Positions 35,090 through 47,612 are shown, numbered from the stretch's first letter. The stretch is DNA of 64,000 bases from Hemibagrus wyckioides (GCF_019097595.1 NC_080718.1:12742657-12806656), one strand, 5' to 3'. The notes: generated by a model from the letters alone, not told the origin. Numbers and translations: made by a program.

Positions 35090-35670
35090 ACTTTATATTC
35101 AACATTCGGATCACTGCAATTACTATGACATCATCAGAAGGCGTTCCTGTTACTGGTTGCCATATCTTTGGGTACCACGTATGTTTTCTTGCCACTTCTC
35201 TTGAAGCAGATTTGGCGTTTGTATATAAAACTCCACCAGTGTATATCTGCGTCCTATCATACGAGATGAAGCAGAAGCAGTTTGTGTTCTTTGGCATTGT
35301 GGCCATCTATCTGTGGCGAAAGTGCAAGCGCCAGACTGTCTGAGTCCATGTAACAGTTTGGACCCCCAGGCAGCATAGCTATTTGTCACGTCAGACATGG
35401 CCGACATGGTTAATAATTAAAAGCTAATGTTCCAGGCTATTAAATGGATTAGTGGATTAAGTTAGAATGCTTAGATACATTATTTCACGCACGTTTTATT
35501 TTTGTTTGTATGCAGTCAGAAACATATCTGGCAGTAGACGCATCATGTACGCTCCATTGGTAGTCGTTGCACCAAGTCTCTCCATATTTTTCATAAAGTT
35601 CAACTTTCATCAGTTTAGTCACGTCACCGGACACACCCACATCTAGTCAGCGAGGCAGCTGACATTGCCA
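35090..35670 (+). mobile_element. Harbinger-like / MITE-type dispersed repeat, copy 3
   Basis: The longest copy of this family in the window. It has the gttactggttgccatatctt and gttttcttgccacttctct blocks, a short frame ending EMKQKQFVFFGIVAIYLWRK before a stop, then cattggtagtcgttgcacc, cataaagttcaactttcatc and ggacacacccacatctagtc. The basic/hydrophobic peptide resembles N-terminal remnants of fish Harbinger proteins, but this is only a suggestion. Confidence 0.55.
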
Positions 35671-35949
35671 GCTCTCTTTAAAAGGAATGATCTCTGGTCA
35701 CTTTCACATTCTGCTCAGTTTTTTCCCCCACACACTTACTTAACTTAATCCTCTTCACTCCTGATGGAGCATCGATAAATCTTTTCCAGCCATTTCTGTC
35801 CTGGGCAAGTGTTGCCCTGGATTTGATGGATTTTTGAAGATGTAGTCATTGTTTCTGTAGCAAGAGCCCAGTGTGCAACCCTCCTCTTTTCACATCCTGG
35901 GTTTAGGGCCAGGAAGTGGCGGAGTTTCCAATACACTAATGTGAATTAT

Positions 35950-36190
35950 ATTATCATTCAACTTTTTACTGTAGCACTTATCCTACACATGGTAATGGGA
36001 AGCCTAGAGTTTGTCCCAGGGAACTCTTGGTACAAATCAGGGGACACCCTGGACATTGCACAATCATACATACTCAATCTCACACATACACTATAAACAA
36101 TTTTAGAGATGCCTACATGATGTCTTTGGACTGGTGGAGAAAACTACCTGGAAAAAAACTCCAAAATACTGGAAGTGCAAGGCCACCAAG
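35950..36190 (+). mobile_element. Dispersed fish repeat R1, copy
   Basis: Segments in the family order: actgtagcacttatcctac, gggaagcctagagtttgtcc, gggacaccctggacattgc, gatgtctttggactggtgg and a degraded end at a TTAA tetranucleotide run. Confidence 0.7.
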
Positions 36191-36227
36191 CCATCCAATT
36201 AATTAATTAATTAATTAAACATATTCA

Positions 36228-36470
36228 AATCAATTCAGTTTTATTTATATAGTGCTTTTTGTAACAAAGAAGCAGTACAGAAATCTGGATATAGTTAGAT
36301 TTAGATCGTTAATGATCAAGCCTGAGGTGATGGTGGCAATTAAAAACTCCAAGGCAACATGAAGGAGAGAAAAATTAACAGAAACCAGTCTCAAAGGAAT
36401 CCATGTTCTTCTGGGGACACCAGAAAGAGAGATTATATGTGCCAGAACTGAGTCAAGCAGCACTGAATGT
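36228..36470 (-). mobile_element. Dispersed repeat R3, copy 1
   Basis: Contains ttcagttttatttatatagt, a gcagtacagaaatctgga segment, ggtggcaattaaaaactcc and agaaaccagtctcaaaggaa, with tcttctggggacacc at the end. The same order recurs at 37060. It is a widespread fish repeat of uncertain class; the strand is arbitrary. Confidence 0.55.
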
Positions 36471-37059
36471 CTTAAAATGATGAAGTATGAGCATCATAGT
36501 CATTTTTGATTTCATTTGAGTTTTTAGTAAAAGTATATATATTATCCATATAGCATCCATCCATCTGTAGTATCCTAGTGTACAGTTCTCAAGCCATTCA
36601 AGTAAGACCATCCACAGCTATCTTTTGGGTATCCATGTGGTACCATCCACAGCAATATCACCACAAACATTACTCTATCCATTAGGCACCATCCTCAGTA
36701 GCAGTGAGTAATCCTCACATGAAAGAAGCTCCAAGCAGAAATAGAGCATCAGGATGGAATCAGGCTTGAAATGTTCTTTTCCATGAGTCATTCAATATAG
36801 CAGATGAAAATATCCCATCATTCCCTCAACATTCCATAAGTCACACAATCAACATGAAGTTTCTGACGATTGTGGGAAGAAGAAAACTAAGCCCTGTCTT
36901 TATTTCTAATTTTGTTAGATTGACTGATGAGGTCACTTTGAAATCGCAGCAATGATTCCCAAAATGATGGATGTTATTTACCAACATTTACCGATTCAAT
37001 GCATAAAAATGATTATTATTTGGCAGAAAAAGTCAGATGAAAGGCTCATCCATCATTTT

Positions 37060-37290
37060 CAATCAAATTCAGTTGAATTATTTCTATAGAACTGATAACA
37101 ATGGCCATTGTCATAAAGCACCTTTACAGAAATCTATTAATTCAGGATATACATGTTTTAATTTGTAAAAATCAGCAAACCAGAAGTGACACTGGTGAGG
37201 AAAAACTCCACTCCATGAGACAATAGAGGAACAAACCAGACTCAAAAGGGAACCCATCCTCATCTGGGTGACACCAGTGTGTGATTAATA
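37060..37290 (-). mobile_element. Dispersed repeat R3, copy 2
   Basis: Contains atttctatagaactgataac, cataaagcacctttacaga, tgaggaaaaactccactcca, ccagactcaaaagggaaccc and atcctcatctgggtgacacc, parallel to 36228..36470. It is better preserved at its right end. Confidence 0.6.
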
Positions 37291-38599
37291 ATAATTTCCC
37301 TTCCATAACTGTGTACTATATGGTTGCAAAAAATTGCAATTGTGTAACCAGGAGATTCATTCTGGTTTTAGTATTGAAGTCTGGTCACTGATGGAGACTT
37401 GAGTGCAAAACTGTATGTGGTAATTGCAGTCCAAAAGCTATCCTAGCAACTGCAGTTCTAGGCTATTGTATCAATTTCTGTTCAGATCCATCATCGTGAT
37501 TTCTATTTTCTTCCCATATCTCAGTGACACACCCTGCTACTGGTGTCTCAACCAGAAGCATGTGTGAGCAAAGACCTCAAGAAATCTCAAGAACTGCTGT
37601 GCATCTTTAATGACACCACACCGAGTTTAAGGCTTTAGAAAATAAGAAGCATCTGACACACATTCACACATTACTGTATGCTTCTCTGCCAGATCCTTCT
37701 ATTTCTCCTGTTCAATACCTCTCCATGTGACTGTCCAAAATGTCAAGAGGACCACAGCACTGGAGATAAAAATAGAAATGAGGGTAAAATAACTGCATCA
37801 CAGTCTACCAGAAAGGATTAAATGATCCTGTGTTATTACTGTCTTCTGTAACCGTGCTGAACACAGTCACGACTCACAAAAACACACAAATATGACTCCT
37901 GTAACCATTTCTTAGAAAATTGTATGCTTTCTTTTGCTCTTGAAATTGTTTAGACTATAGGCGCTTGGTTGAGCTTTTCCCAGAATTGTTTTTCCCCCCA
38001 GAGGGCAGATATTTAATGCATTTTACCTCATCGTGAGATCGATAAACCAATACTACCATCATACTATACTATGCAGAAGGCTTAGGCTTCGGATTATGTA
38101 TATATAAGCAACTTATATTTATTTCTTTAAACCTCTATATTATGTTGGAAAAATGCACTGACAATCAAATGTAACAAGGCATTTTGTGAGGTATCATCGA
38201 AGATCTTCTTAACAAAGCCTAAATAATATACCACAAAACATAACATATCCAATTACACAGCTTCTCTCCATCACCCAGGACAATCCCTGGTGCGGAGTTA
38301 GCTCTTGCAGTGTTCAGTTGTGTAGCAGTGCATGTATTCGTTCAGCAATAAGGTAAGACGTAAGCACTGCATGAGGATGTGAAATGAATCACTGAGAGTT
38401 GAAAAGGTGAGTGTATTTTGATCTAGCAACAAACAACTCTCATTATCGCATCACAGTGAGCTAGCGCTATCAATGAATTAGAATTCAATTTAAAAATATC
38501 TGATGGAGAGATTTCATTTCCCAGCATGTTTGAGGGTTGCCTCGGTTACGTGAAATGAAAGCTCCGTTCCTTGGAGCAGATACTCCCATGGGAGACTGA

Positions 38600-38657
38600 A
38601 TCACTTTCCCTGTGGGATATTTACATTTAGTGAACCTGATGAACCTACAGAGAGAGA

Positions 38658-38689
<32 letters not shown>

Positions 38690-38744
38690 ATTACTTAGAT
38701 ATGAAAAAATGGAGCAGTAGAGAGGGTAATACTGTTCTGGGTTA

Positions 38745-38745
<1 letters not shown>
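38600..38745 (+). repeat. Local duplication, left copy
   Basis: The order gaatcact, atatttacatttagtgaacc, tgatgaacctac, GA microsatellite, agatatgaaaaaatggagca and aatactgttctgg is repeated at 40505..40680 in the same orientation, about 1.9 kb away. Confidence 0.75.
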
Positions 38746-38746
<1 letters not shown>

Positions 38747-38796
<50 letters not shown>

Positions 38797-38856
38797 TGAT
38801 GAGTATATATCTCATCACCCATAGTATATCTATATAGGATATATATATATATATAC

Positions 38857-38929
<73 letters not shown>

Positions 38930-38932
38930 TAG
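38747..38932. repeat. (AT)n and (TCTA)n arrays with a small hairpin
   Basis: An AT run (38749..38793) is followed by a hairpin ggtgatgag / ctcatcacc (arms 38795..38803 and 38811..38819), more AT, and about 18 TCTA units (38858..38930). Confidence 0.95.
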
Positions 38933-39899
38933 TACATTAGTGCAGCAATTGCTTGAAGCATTAATGACAAATCAACAAAATTAAATTCTAATTTTTTTAC
39001 TGTCAGTATTTTCTGTACTTATATGTATATGTACTGAATATATACACATATATTTTTTTATTTTTTTTTTATATATTTTTTTAAAGAGAATCTTTCAGGA
39101 TTTTAAAAAACACAATTTGTCATTTCCAATTACTTTTCAGTAACAAGACAAAATACAAGAAGAGATTTAACAAGGTGAATAGTGACGACGTGTTCCTGAA
39201 TTTTCCTACTCAGGGGAAGAAGCATATGGAGCGCACTCTCAGGAGGTCATGATCTAGTGGCTGCTTACTGTAACATGCTACAGACAGAGAGATTTCTGAT
39301 ACCATAAAACCACCAAAGCTCACACTGTGATTGAGGGCCATTGATTTGAGCTTTTAGCTTGTGTATGCATTACTTAGCAGAGTCCACTTAATGCTAATAT
39401 ACTCGATGAACCTGTGGGCTTTGCTGTAGTAGAAATTCTGCCACTTCTGCAGTTAGATCAGTCAATACAGGGCTTCCTGATTATTTCTAAAGCTGTGAAG
39501 CTCATTTAATAAAGCCTTTGGCTTATGCAAATCATTGACACATCCAATATTAGCTGTAGGTAGAGATACAGTGATAAAACATTATGAAAAATGTATTTCT
39601 GGAATATAACAGGATCTGATAAGTTGTTTTTTTTCCTATCAAGATGACCCAAGTGTAATAAAACGATGCAGAGGATTGATATAAACAATGATGTGCAATG
39701 TTGATAAGACCAGTGGGATATTTTTAAAAATCCAATTTTAAGTTTATTGCTTTACACTGAAAAGAAAAAAAAAGCAATGCAGAAGCACAATAATCTTTCT
39801 TTTTATTTTTCCTGACATACATACATGCCATATTTTAAGTTTTAAAAATCTTCATATTGAGACACCCACCAAACTTTTAATAAGGATTCTATACACGAG

Positions 39900-39962
39900 A
39901 GGAGATGAGAGAAATGAGATGAGATGTACTTTTATTAATCCCCTGTAGGTGCAATTCAAAAA
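39900..39962 (-). mobile_element. LINE 3' tail fragment
   Basis: The minus strand reads ggggattaataaaagtacat followed by a short CTCAT repeat. The form is like the LINE tail at 60830 (atgaataaagtatctatcc). Only the last 60 bases remain. Confidence 0.45.
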
Positions 39963-40504
39963 TAGTGAGGAATAAAAGATAAAGATAAAAATAGGAGTAT
40001 AAGATAAATAGAAATAATACAAATAATAGCATGAGTGTGCATGCGCATATGCTAGAGTTCTATCTAGAATGATTCGCTATATCCATAGCATTATCCACTG
40101 ATACATAATAATATCAATTACTATTTTCCTTTTCATTGTTTTTCTCCCCCCCCATCATACAAACAAAAGTGTTCATTAAGGCCATGATTCTCTCAGTGTG
40201 GCTCGTGAAGCATAACCATAAGATCTGGAATTGTCTAAACATGATAGTGCAGTTATGCAAAGTTGCTGAATTGGCTGGACACTTTCACTGAGGTAACGGG
40301 TTTCATCTATAATTTAAACAATAAAAAAGGAATATTCCTGGGCCAATAGACACTTCGAGATGAAAATCAGAACAATAGTTACCACAAACAACATTCAGGC
40401 ACTGGTTTACTTTTTGATTTAAGGAAAAAAAAAATACTGCTGATGTAGTGATCACTTGAGTAAAAAAAATAACAGAAGGAGTAATTTGTCCGGTGAATCC
40501 CACA

Positions 40505-40568
40505 GCTCCTGAATCACTGTGAATGTTCCTTTATATTTATTGAACCTGATGAACCTACGCATTGAGAA

Positions 40569-40613
<45 letters not shown>

Positions 40614-40680
40614 AATCAGTATAAATCACTTTGATATGAAAAAACTGGAGCAGCCGAAAAGAAAATACTGTTTTCTGGTA
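40505..40680 (+). repeat. Local duplication, right copy
   Basis: Paralogous to 38600..38745. It includes a longer GA run (40575..40610) and the shared ttgatatgaaaaaactggag segment. The copies have diverged by substitutions and by microsatellite length. Confidence 0.75.
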
Positions 40681-41839
40681 TTTGTCAAGAAACAAATAAA
40701 TAAGAGCCAGCAAAATCTATCTATCTAGTTATGCTCTATATCCGAAATATCACACGGCCAAACTACTTCAAACATTTCTATCCTATACAAAGTAAAATAT
40801 TAGTACAGCAAAAAAATGGAGTAAATAATTTGTTTGGGGAATCACTACTTTAGTAATTAGTTAACAAATTTGTCTAAAATTAACACAACTAATCTGAAAC
40901 ATTAGTACAATTAGAACAATGACCACCAGCTTGAATTTCAATAATATATAAAGAAAGCTAACATTAACTGGCTAGCTGTTAAGGTTCATTAGTTAGCTAG
41001 CTAGCTCCTGTTCATTCATGCATGTTAGCAATCAAGTCTATGACACATTGTCCTGGGTGTTATCTAAAGCCTGAGCAGCACTTGCATATATTTAACACAA
41101 CTGGCAACCACTGCTAAACACTACAGTGACATTTTAAGAGGTTTCATACTATAAAACACCAAAATATCCAGCCAGCTAGTAAAAGGCTAGCTCAAGAAGC
41201 TAATGGTTTACATGTTGCTGCAGGGTGGATGTTGTGAACTGACCATATTTCAGGGTTTTTTTTTTCTGTTGCCTTTCAAGCCTTAAAACTCAAGACATTG
41301 CCGCTAATCATTTATTGCAGGAAATGTAGAGTTTTGACAGGAAACTGCCTTATTTTGACTGGTTTGAAAACGACTGCCTATTAATAGCTTAGTTTTTGGG
41401 GTGTGTATAATGGAATGGTGATTATAATTTATGTAATTTTTTATTAATTTTTTGATTCAGACAATTTTTTACAAATTTTTTATTAAAACTTAGACACGGG
41501 AACTAACAAATACCACTTATAACTGTAATGTGAGACATTAAACCATGACGAGGGGGTATCAGAACTAAATTATTGATTTCAAGAACATGAAATTTTCCTT
41601 CTTTGTACAAATATACTCCACTGTATCTGTGGCTCGCACTGAAAATGGAAACCAATCGATAATTTGATAGATGGTTTAGATCCTGTGAGTGGAACGTATG
41701 TGAAGTAAAACTTCTCATGGCTTCAGTAGAAGCATCCTGATCTCTGGTATTGAAAATGCTTCGTCTCTGACAGAAAATCACTGCAGCGAGTGTGGAATTC
41801 TTTTCGGGCCATAACTGGGTCATGTTTTCCTGCTGTCGA

Positions 41840-42260
41840 GATCAACTACACGACGACAGCCTGCAGCATCAACAGCCATCCCTCTCACCCCTACGATGCA
41901 CTGTTCACACTCCTCCCATCTGGAAGATGACTACAAGCATCCGGGCCAAGTTTATGAGATTCCCGTAACATTTATTTCCCATTAGACAGCCCATTAGTCT
42001 GTTAAACAGATCTGCCTGATAGCCATTTCATTTCATTTCACTCATTTCTGCTCACCCTACATACTCCTCCTAATCCTCATGCACAAGTCAATTTATGTTC
42101 ATGCTGCTGCTCAAGATTATTAGAGTTTTATCATACTACTACAGTACAGTAAAGCAGTTTAAGTGTTTCCTATATTGTTTATTGTATAATTTATTGTCTG
42201 TATTGATTGTATTTATTGATTTTGCTATCATTTTGTCTATTATTGTGTTTGCGTATCTTG
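41840..42260 (+). mobile_element. Decayed L2-like LINE 3' end
   Basis: The plus strand can be read as HPSHPYDALFTLLPSGR before stops, matching the extreme C-terminal motif of fish L2/CR1-type LINE ORF2 proteins (compare DPTHPGHRLFVPLPSGKRY at 43915). An AT-rich 3' region follows. It has several stops and no upstream domains. Confidence 0.65.
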
Positions 42261-42869
42261 TTAACCTGAATGAATAAATGTGATAGTACACATGAACCAG
42301 AAAAGTCACATGAGCTTCAAAATGATCACATGACTCTTTTTTTTTTAGACTTTATATGTTTTTTTCTTTTCCCACTACTTTTTCACATGAAATGCAAATA
42401 TTTTTATTTCCAAATCAAATGTTTTTTTTTACATAATTTATTTTCACACATATATATATATTTTTTTCAAATTTTTATATTTGCTGCACATTTTAATTTT
42501 AGCGTGATATTTTAACATGGATCGTTGCTTTCCAGTTGTTTTACATTTAATGCATTCTGGTTGGTTTTATTTTCTCATGAATTTCTCATGAAATCATCAT
42601 TTGTATTTACTATTAAGTTCACATGATGTTTCAGTGATGGCGTAGTGCACTTTGTTGTGTTTTTCAGATTTTAAACATGTAATGCTAACCCTAACCCTAA
42701 TCACATTGAAATAAAATATATATAATTATTTTACAGGGATTTGTTTTTTTACTCGAAAGCTTACTTTCCCCTTAAGGATTATTTGGCTCGTGATAAATGA
42801 TCTTGGCTTCTTAAAAATGTTCTACTTTGTGATAGGACAACATTCTTTTGTAGGCTTCTAGAATCTTGT

Positions 42870-42872
42870 TAG

Positions 42873-42923
<51 letters not shown>

Positions 42924-42927
42924 TTTT
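42870..42927. repeat. (TTTA)n microsatellite
   Basis: About 14 TTTA units. Confidence 0.95.
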
Positions 42928-43823
42928 TCCATTCATGAAGCACAGATCCCATCCAGTGATTAAGTTATAAAACTTCATGAACTGTTCATTTTAGTGAATG
43001 CCAGTATGAAAAAATAATTAATCACTGAAGCACAAAGTAATAGAAAGAAAGTACTAGTACTATGCTGTAAAAATTGCATGACGTCTTGTCTCCTCAAAGT
43101 ACTGCCATCTATAGACATAGTCATAATGTGGTAAAAAAAAAAAAAAAAGCTGGTTTAAAAATGGGTTTCCTTTTTGTGGCTTCTGAGTAACTGTTATGGC
43201 TGCTCCTGTAACTATAGTTTTTTTTTTTTTCTTTTGGGAGTTTTTACTTAGCTCCACATTGTGGAAGGAAGTTTGTCTGCGAAGGGGAAACTGGCTTATG
43301 AGAGATAATTTGTGTTGTCCCGTTTTACACTTACTCACTCAAGATGCTGGATGAAAGCTACTGGAAGATAGAAGCCCACTTTCCATTCTCAATGTGAAAT
43401 TACAGCAGATAAACAATGAAGTAAAAAACAATCAGAAACTATTTAGGGAAAAAATAAATAAATTGCAATAACTTGACTGCACAGGTGTGCACACCCTTTT
43501 TTGATTGGGGGTGTGGTTTTGTTCAGGATGAACCAATCACATTCAATTTCATGTTCAAAAGTAATTATCATACAGCTGATATCAGTGAAATCATTCTGAA
43601 TAACTACAAATAAGCTGTTTCTTGCTTTCTTATAACTGCTGCAGCCATGGTAAAGCATGCATGATATCTCACTTGTTGAAAAATTATCGATCAGACGAGG
43701 AGTATAAAAAAGAATTTCTGAAACTTTAGCTGTGCCATAGAAAACCATAAAGTCCATCATCAACAAATAGAGAAAATGGAGCGGCACAGTGACATCATCA
43801 AGAACAGGACGGCCCTCCAAAAT

Positions 43824-44561
43824 CCTCCACAGAGGATTGTAGGAACCAAGCTTCCCAATCTGGATACGGTCTATGCTAGCCGTCTACACAAGAGAGCTAG
43901 CAACATCATCAAGGACCCAACCCACCCAGGACACAGACTGTTTGTGCCCCTCCCATCAGGCAAAAGATACAGGACAATCAAGACACACACAAACAGACTA
44001 AGGAACAACTTCTTCCCCAGAGCTGTAACCTGCACCACCCCACACACAACCAAAATTATAACGGCTAATATTCAAGCTGTTACCCCCCTCTTCACCTTCC
44101 TCTTCACCAAGTTGCTACTAACGCACTGATCACTTTACACCCAGACCTGTACTGCTGTTATTATAATCTGTGCAATATCTCCCCACTTTCATTAATACCT
44201 GTTTGCATTGCCACTGTTTTTGCATTACAATTCCCACTGCATACATCACCTTGTATATACTGTGATGTTTTATATTCTAGTTATGTATCTTCTGTATTTT
44301 CTCTGTATATTTTTATATTGTATATTGGCACTCCGTCCAGGGTGTATCCTGCCATGATGCCCGATGATGCCTGAGACACAGGCTCCCCGTGAACTGAGAA
44401 TAGATCAGGTAAGCGGTATAGACAATGAAATTAATATTGTACATTTTTTATAATGTAGATTTTACACTTTCTTTTGCTGCTGGTCTCTGAGAGCTACCAA
44501 ACAAATTTCACTGTATGACTACAATGACAATAAAGAAAACAATAATTTATCTCTTATCTTT
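43824..44561 (+). mobile_element. L2-like LINE 3' end inserted in the Tc1 element
   Basis: The 5'-truncated copy begins inside the ORF2 C-terminal region. It encodes about 75 residues containing NPPQRIVGTKLPNLDTVYAS, SNIIKDPTHPGHRLFVPLPS and RLRNNFFPRAV, the C-terminal signature of fish L2-type non-LTR retrotransposons. An AT-rich 3' region follows, with the typical end acaatgacaataaag. The flanks share aaat, compatible with a short target duplication. A second repeat is inserted at 44323..44433. Confidence 0.8.
44323..44433 (+). mobile_element. Short repeat inserted in the LINE, 8-bp target duplication
   Basis: A 111-bp piece with gtccagggtgtatcctgcc, gatgcctgagacacaggctc and ggtaagcggtatagacaatg, the tail of the SINE-like/hAT-type family at 8895. 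Exact copies of atattgta flank it at 44315..44322 and 44434..44441. Confidence 0.65.
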
Positions 44562-45539
44562 AAATTTAGAAAAGGAGAAGATCAGGGAGGCTGTCAAGAA
44601 ACCTACAGCAACATTAAAGTTGTAAATGTTTTTCACTTTATTTTTATACTTTGTAATTCCTTCATTTTTTTTTTTACACCAAAAAAACCTAATAATAATA
44701 ATTTTAGCATGTAGGCTTTCATGTGATTTAACATCTGTTCTATAAACATTTTATGTCCATAAAATCACTACTATTCTACAAGACAAAACATACAGTGGCA
44801 TCCAAGATTAGGAAATAAACAGCTTTTAGGATTTATATGTATATAATAATCTAAATGTTCGATATCTTGAATACAATATTCAACATCCTGCATCTATTAA
44901 AAGCTCAGATTTTCCTCAATGTCTAATCTCTTCTAAAATAAAACAGAATACTTAAAACTCATGTAAATGTATCTAAGAATCGACTTTTCACTCATAAGTA
45001 ATATAATTTAAAAAGTCTAATTTAACAAGAATGTCTAATGTAATACAACATTAATTCTCTCAGACGTTTGGACCTGTATATTCTTACAATTGTTGCTTCA
45101 GTTTGTTGTAGGTGAACTTCATACTTTCTCACTTTAAGACTTCAAATCTAAACTGTCTGAATATTTGTGGAAGGGAAACTACAAACAAGAAACCCCAAAT
45201 TTGGCTCCACTATTCAGAGGTTCCTATCTTGCTGAGCTTTTCACTGACAGCAAAATGCAAGCAGCTGCTGCACAATGTATGCTATTCTATACTGTGTGTG
45301 GTTTAATTTCATTTGTTTTGGCTCTTGTGTAGGGTAGCCTGCTGATGCGGTTTGAAGATTTTTGGCAGTGATAGACCAATTGGCATATTTGGTAGTAGGT
45401 CTACAGATGGTGCTCTGGATGGCAGATGTTTCACTCAGGGATCTGAAACGGGTTTTTTTTTTTTTTCAAATACATCTTTTTGATTTCTCATATGCTGCTG
45501 GGCGAGGAGAATCTGTTTTGGACACGATATTGAATTGAG

Positions 45540-46090
45540 ACAGATCTTGGTTTAACGCCACTGTGGCAGGATTGCTGATGACTCTGTCGCTGATCAGCGG
45601 TGTGGAGATTATTTGTCAGCAGATTTTTACCCAACAAGAAAAGCAAAACCGGCCCACCAAGGGCATACTAAATCTCTGCTTATATCCTGGCTCACCCAAA
45701 TCTGATGAATAGACCGATTTCATTATACAATAGAATTATGATCCAAACTGGAGAGTCTATAACAGAATGATTTAACATTTAAGCTAGTTGGAGATGATTT
45801 ACATGAATAGCAGTTGCCTATTTGCTCGCTTGAAATGGCCCTCTGTCATGGTAATGATGATGCGTCTGGCTATAATTGGGAAGGCCTGCTTTTGTAAAGA
45901 GGGCTGTAATCAAGATCATGGTTCTCGTTTCATTATCATTTTAATTAGTCTTTTGTTCTGGAGGCAGAAGGCCGTAATGCTCGGCTCACTTCCCAAACAG
46001 GCCTCGTACGCTAAAATTGGAGAACTTTTAAGCTCCTGCTGCTATAACACATATTCTAGTTGCTTATCTTGCTCCACACCACCATGAGCT
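45540..46090. promoter_or_regulatory. Candidate conserved non-coding element upstream of asap2
   Basis: About 550 bases with no simple repeat or transposon signature and balanced base composition. There are several homeodomain-type TAAT cores (45853, 45907 and 45945 areas) and an ATAATTGGG string. The segment stands out from the AT-rich, repeat-filled surroundings. It is proposed from texture only and has no coding frame of note. Confidence 0.22.
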
Positions 46091-47547
46091 ACACTGATAA
46101 TGGGCAAAAAGAAAGAACACAGAAAAATGATTTGGGATATTTCCTAGATATTTTTGTCTCGCTGATCAAAGCACTGCATCAGCAGGATATTGTCTTACAT
46201 TAGGCATGTTTACAAGTGCAGATTTCCGTCAATGCAAATGAATTCAATCTGATTGCAGAAGTACGGTTTTAAATATGTTCACAAAAAGCTTCTCTACAGA
46301 GCATCTGATGTCACACTGACACCACTGCACTGCAAATGTGTGCAAGGTAATAGCTAATTTGGCTAATTTGTTCCGATTTACCAGATTATTTGAGATATAC
46401 ACCACCACTTTCAATCTGATTGAGCTCAATAGGATCAGTTGAGGCATTTATATGAGAAGGAGAGCTTATAAAATGAAGGGATGAGCATCCTGGAGTGTGA
46501 TCATTGCTGTATTAGATAACAAATTATATGGTTGCATGTAAACGTACTGAGTAAAACCACACAGGTTAAACACAGTAAACATATTGTATCTTTTTCTCTT
46601 AGCCTATAAAATGCAAAACATCTTCATAGCAGATCAATCCTTATCAGTTGAATATCAAGTCTTGCTACAACATACAATTTTTTGCACTACTTATTTACTC
46701 ATTCTGCACATTGTATCTATATGTAATTGATATAAACCTTCCTTAATAATTGGAATTCTGATTTTTTAATTTATTTACTATTAACACTGTGACACTTGTC
46801 TTTCCCTTTTGGGATATTTATGTTTATTTTTTATTTTGTCAGCTCACAGAGAAAGTCATTTTTAATTCATGAACATGATATCATTTAGGTCATTATTTTG
46901 GATCATCACTAACAAAAGAAAAACAGTGTAGAAATAATTGCAGTAACACTGTACACAGTTCATACACCAGGATATATACTGTACTGATAAAAGCATCAAC
47001 AGCAGAAAGAAAACGTGAAAATCTGATGCTTGAATACCCATAAACCCTGCTGTATGTTTTGAAAGTGGATCTGGTAGCAAGGGAATTGTGTCTCTTTTTA
47101 TTTTATTGAACTTGAAAAGAGACACATTTCGGTGCATCTGCTAGACCCATCTTCATATTTATACTTTGATATTTTTTGTCCAGAAAAATGACTTGACTTG
47201 ACATTGCATTTTGATATATTTTAGTCCAGAAACTCTGTAAAATATCAGTTTACACCAACTCCTTTTTGTTTTTTTCTAAAACTTTTTCATTCAGTGTAAC
47301 ACTACTTCCTGTCTTGTTTCCACTCAGACCTCATTACACACACCTGCTAGTAGAAGCATCCCCAGACATCAGGTAGATCTTCCTGGTTCCCCCCAAAACA
47401 TTTATCATTTCATATATTCAGACATTAAGTTCAGTCTCAGTATGCTCTGTAATACAGAAGTTGAAGGATATGTGTCTTCCCGTGGACACTAAGGATTTTC
47501 TTTTCTAGTCTCCACCTTAAAGACGCTCCCACTCCTAAGGTTGTGCC

Positions 47548-47612
47548 GATGAGTCACGCCCACGTCTAATCTGATTGGCTAGGCTCTGGCGGTCCTAGTT
47601 TGTCATTGGCCA
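47548..47612 (+). promoter_or_regulatory. asap2: asap2 proximal promoter (AP-1 and two inverted CCAAT boxes)
   Basis: An exact AP-1 site TGAGTCA (47550..47556) is followed by a cacgccc KLF-like motif, then two inverted CCAAT boxes (attgg at 47574..47578 and 47605..47609) 31 bp apart. GC content rises from here through the leader. The arrangement is typical of a CCAAT-driven vertebrate promoter. Part of the acgcccacgtcta string resembles the Harbinger-like repeats, so a transposon origin is possible. Confidence 0.5.

Larger units (their letters stand above)
43470..44625 (+). mobile_element. Tc1-like element family C, split by a LINE
   Basis: The left part (43470..43823) carries a family C 5' end: a caggtgtgcacacccttttt region, caaccaatcac-like leader sequence, gctgcagccatggtaaagc and catcaagaacaggacgg. 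The right part (44562..44625) resumes with gatcagggaggctgtcaag and cctacagcaacattaaag. In related copies these segments are contiguous, so the 738 bases between them are a later insertion. The remaining transposase region and 3' end are absent. Confidence 0.75.
30360..47539. other. mboat2-asap2 intergenic region
   Basis: Roughly 17 kb between divergent promoters. No exon with recognisable protein similarity was found; the longest frames are listed under rejected items or belong to transposons. Stretches with no gene and no confident repeat are 30710..31240, 31500..32475, 33600..35060, 37320..38600, 38935..39895, 39970..40500, 40680..41835, 42260..42865, 42930..43465 and 44630..47530, the last containing a candidate conserved element. 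Confidence 0.75.

Noticed and set aside
42685..42700. Telomere-like ctaaccctaaccctaa
   Set aside because: Fewer than three CCCTAA units; too short to indicate an interstitial telomere or fusion point.
43776..44129. 117-residue frame as a host gene
   Set aside because: Its middle is the C-terminal signature of an L2-like LINE; its first residues come from the Tc1 element it interrupts.
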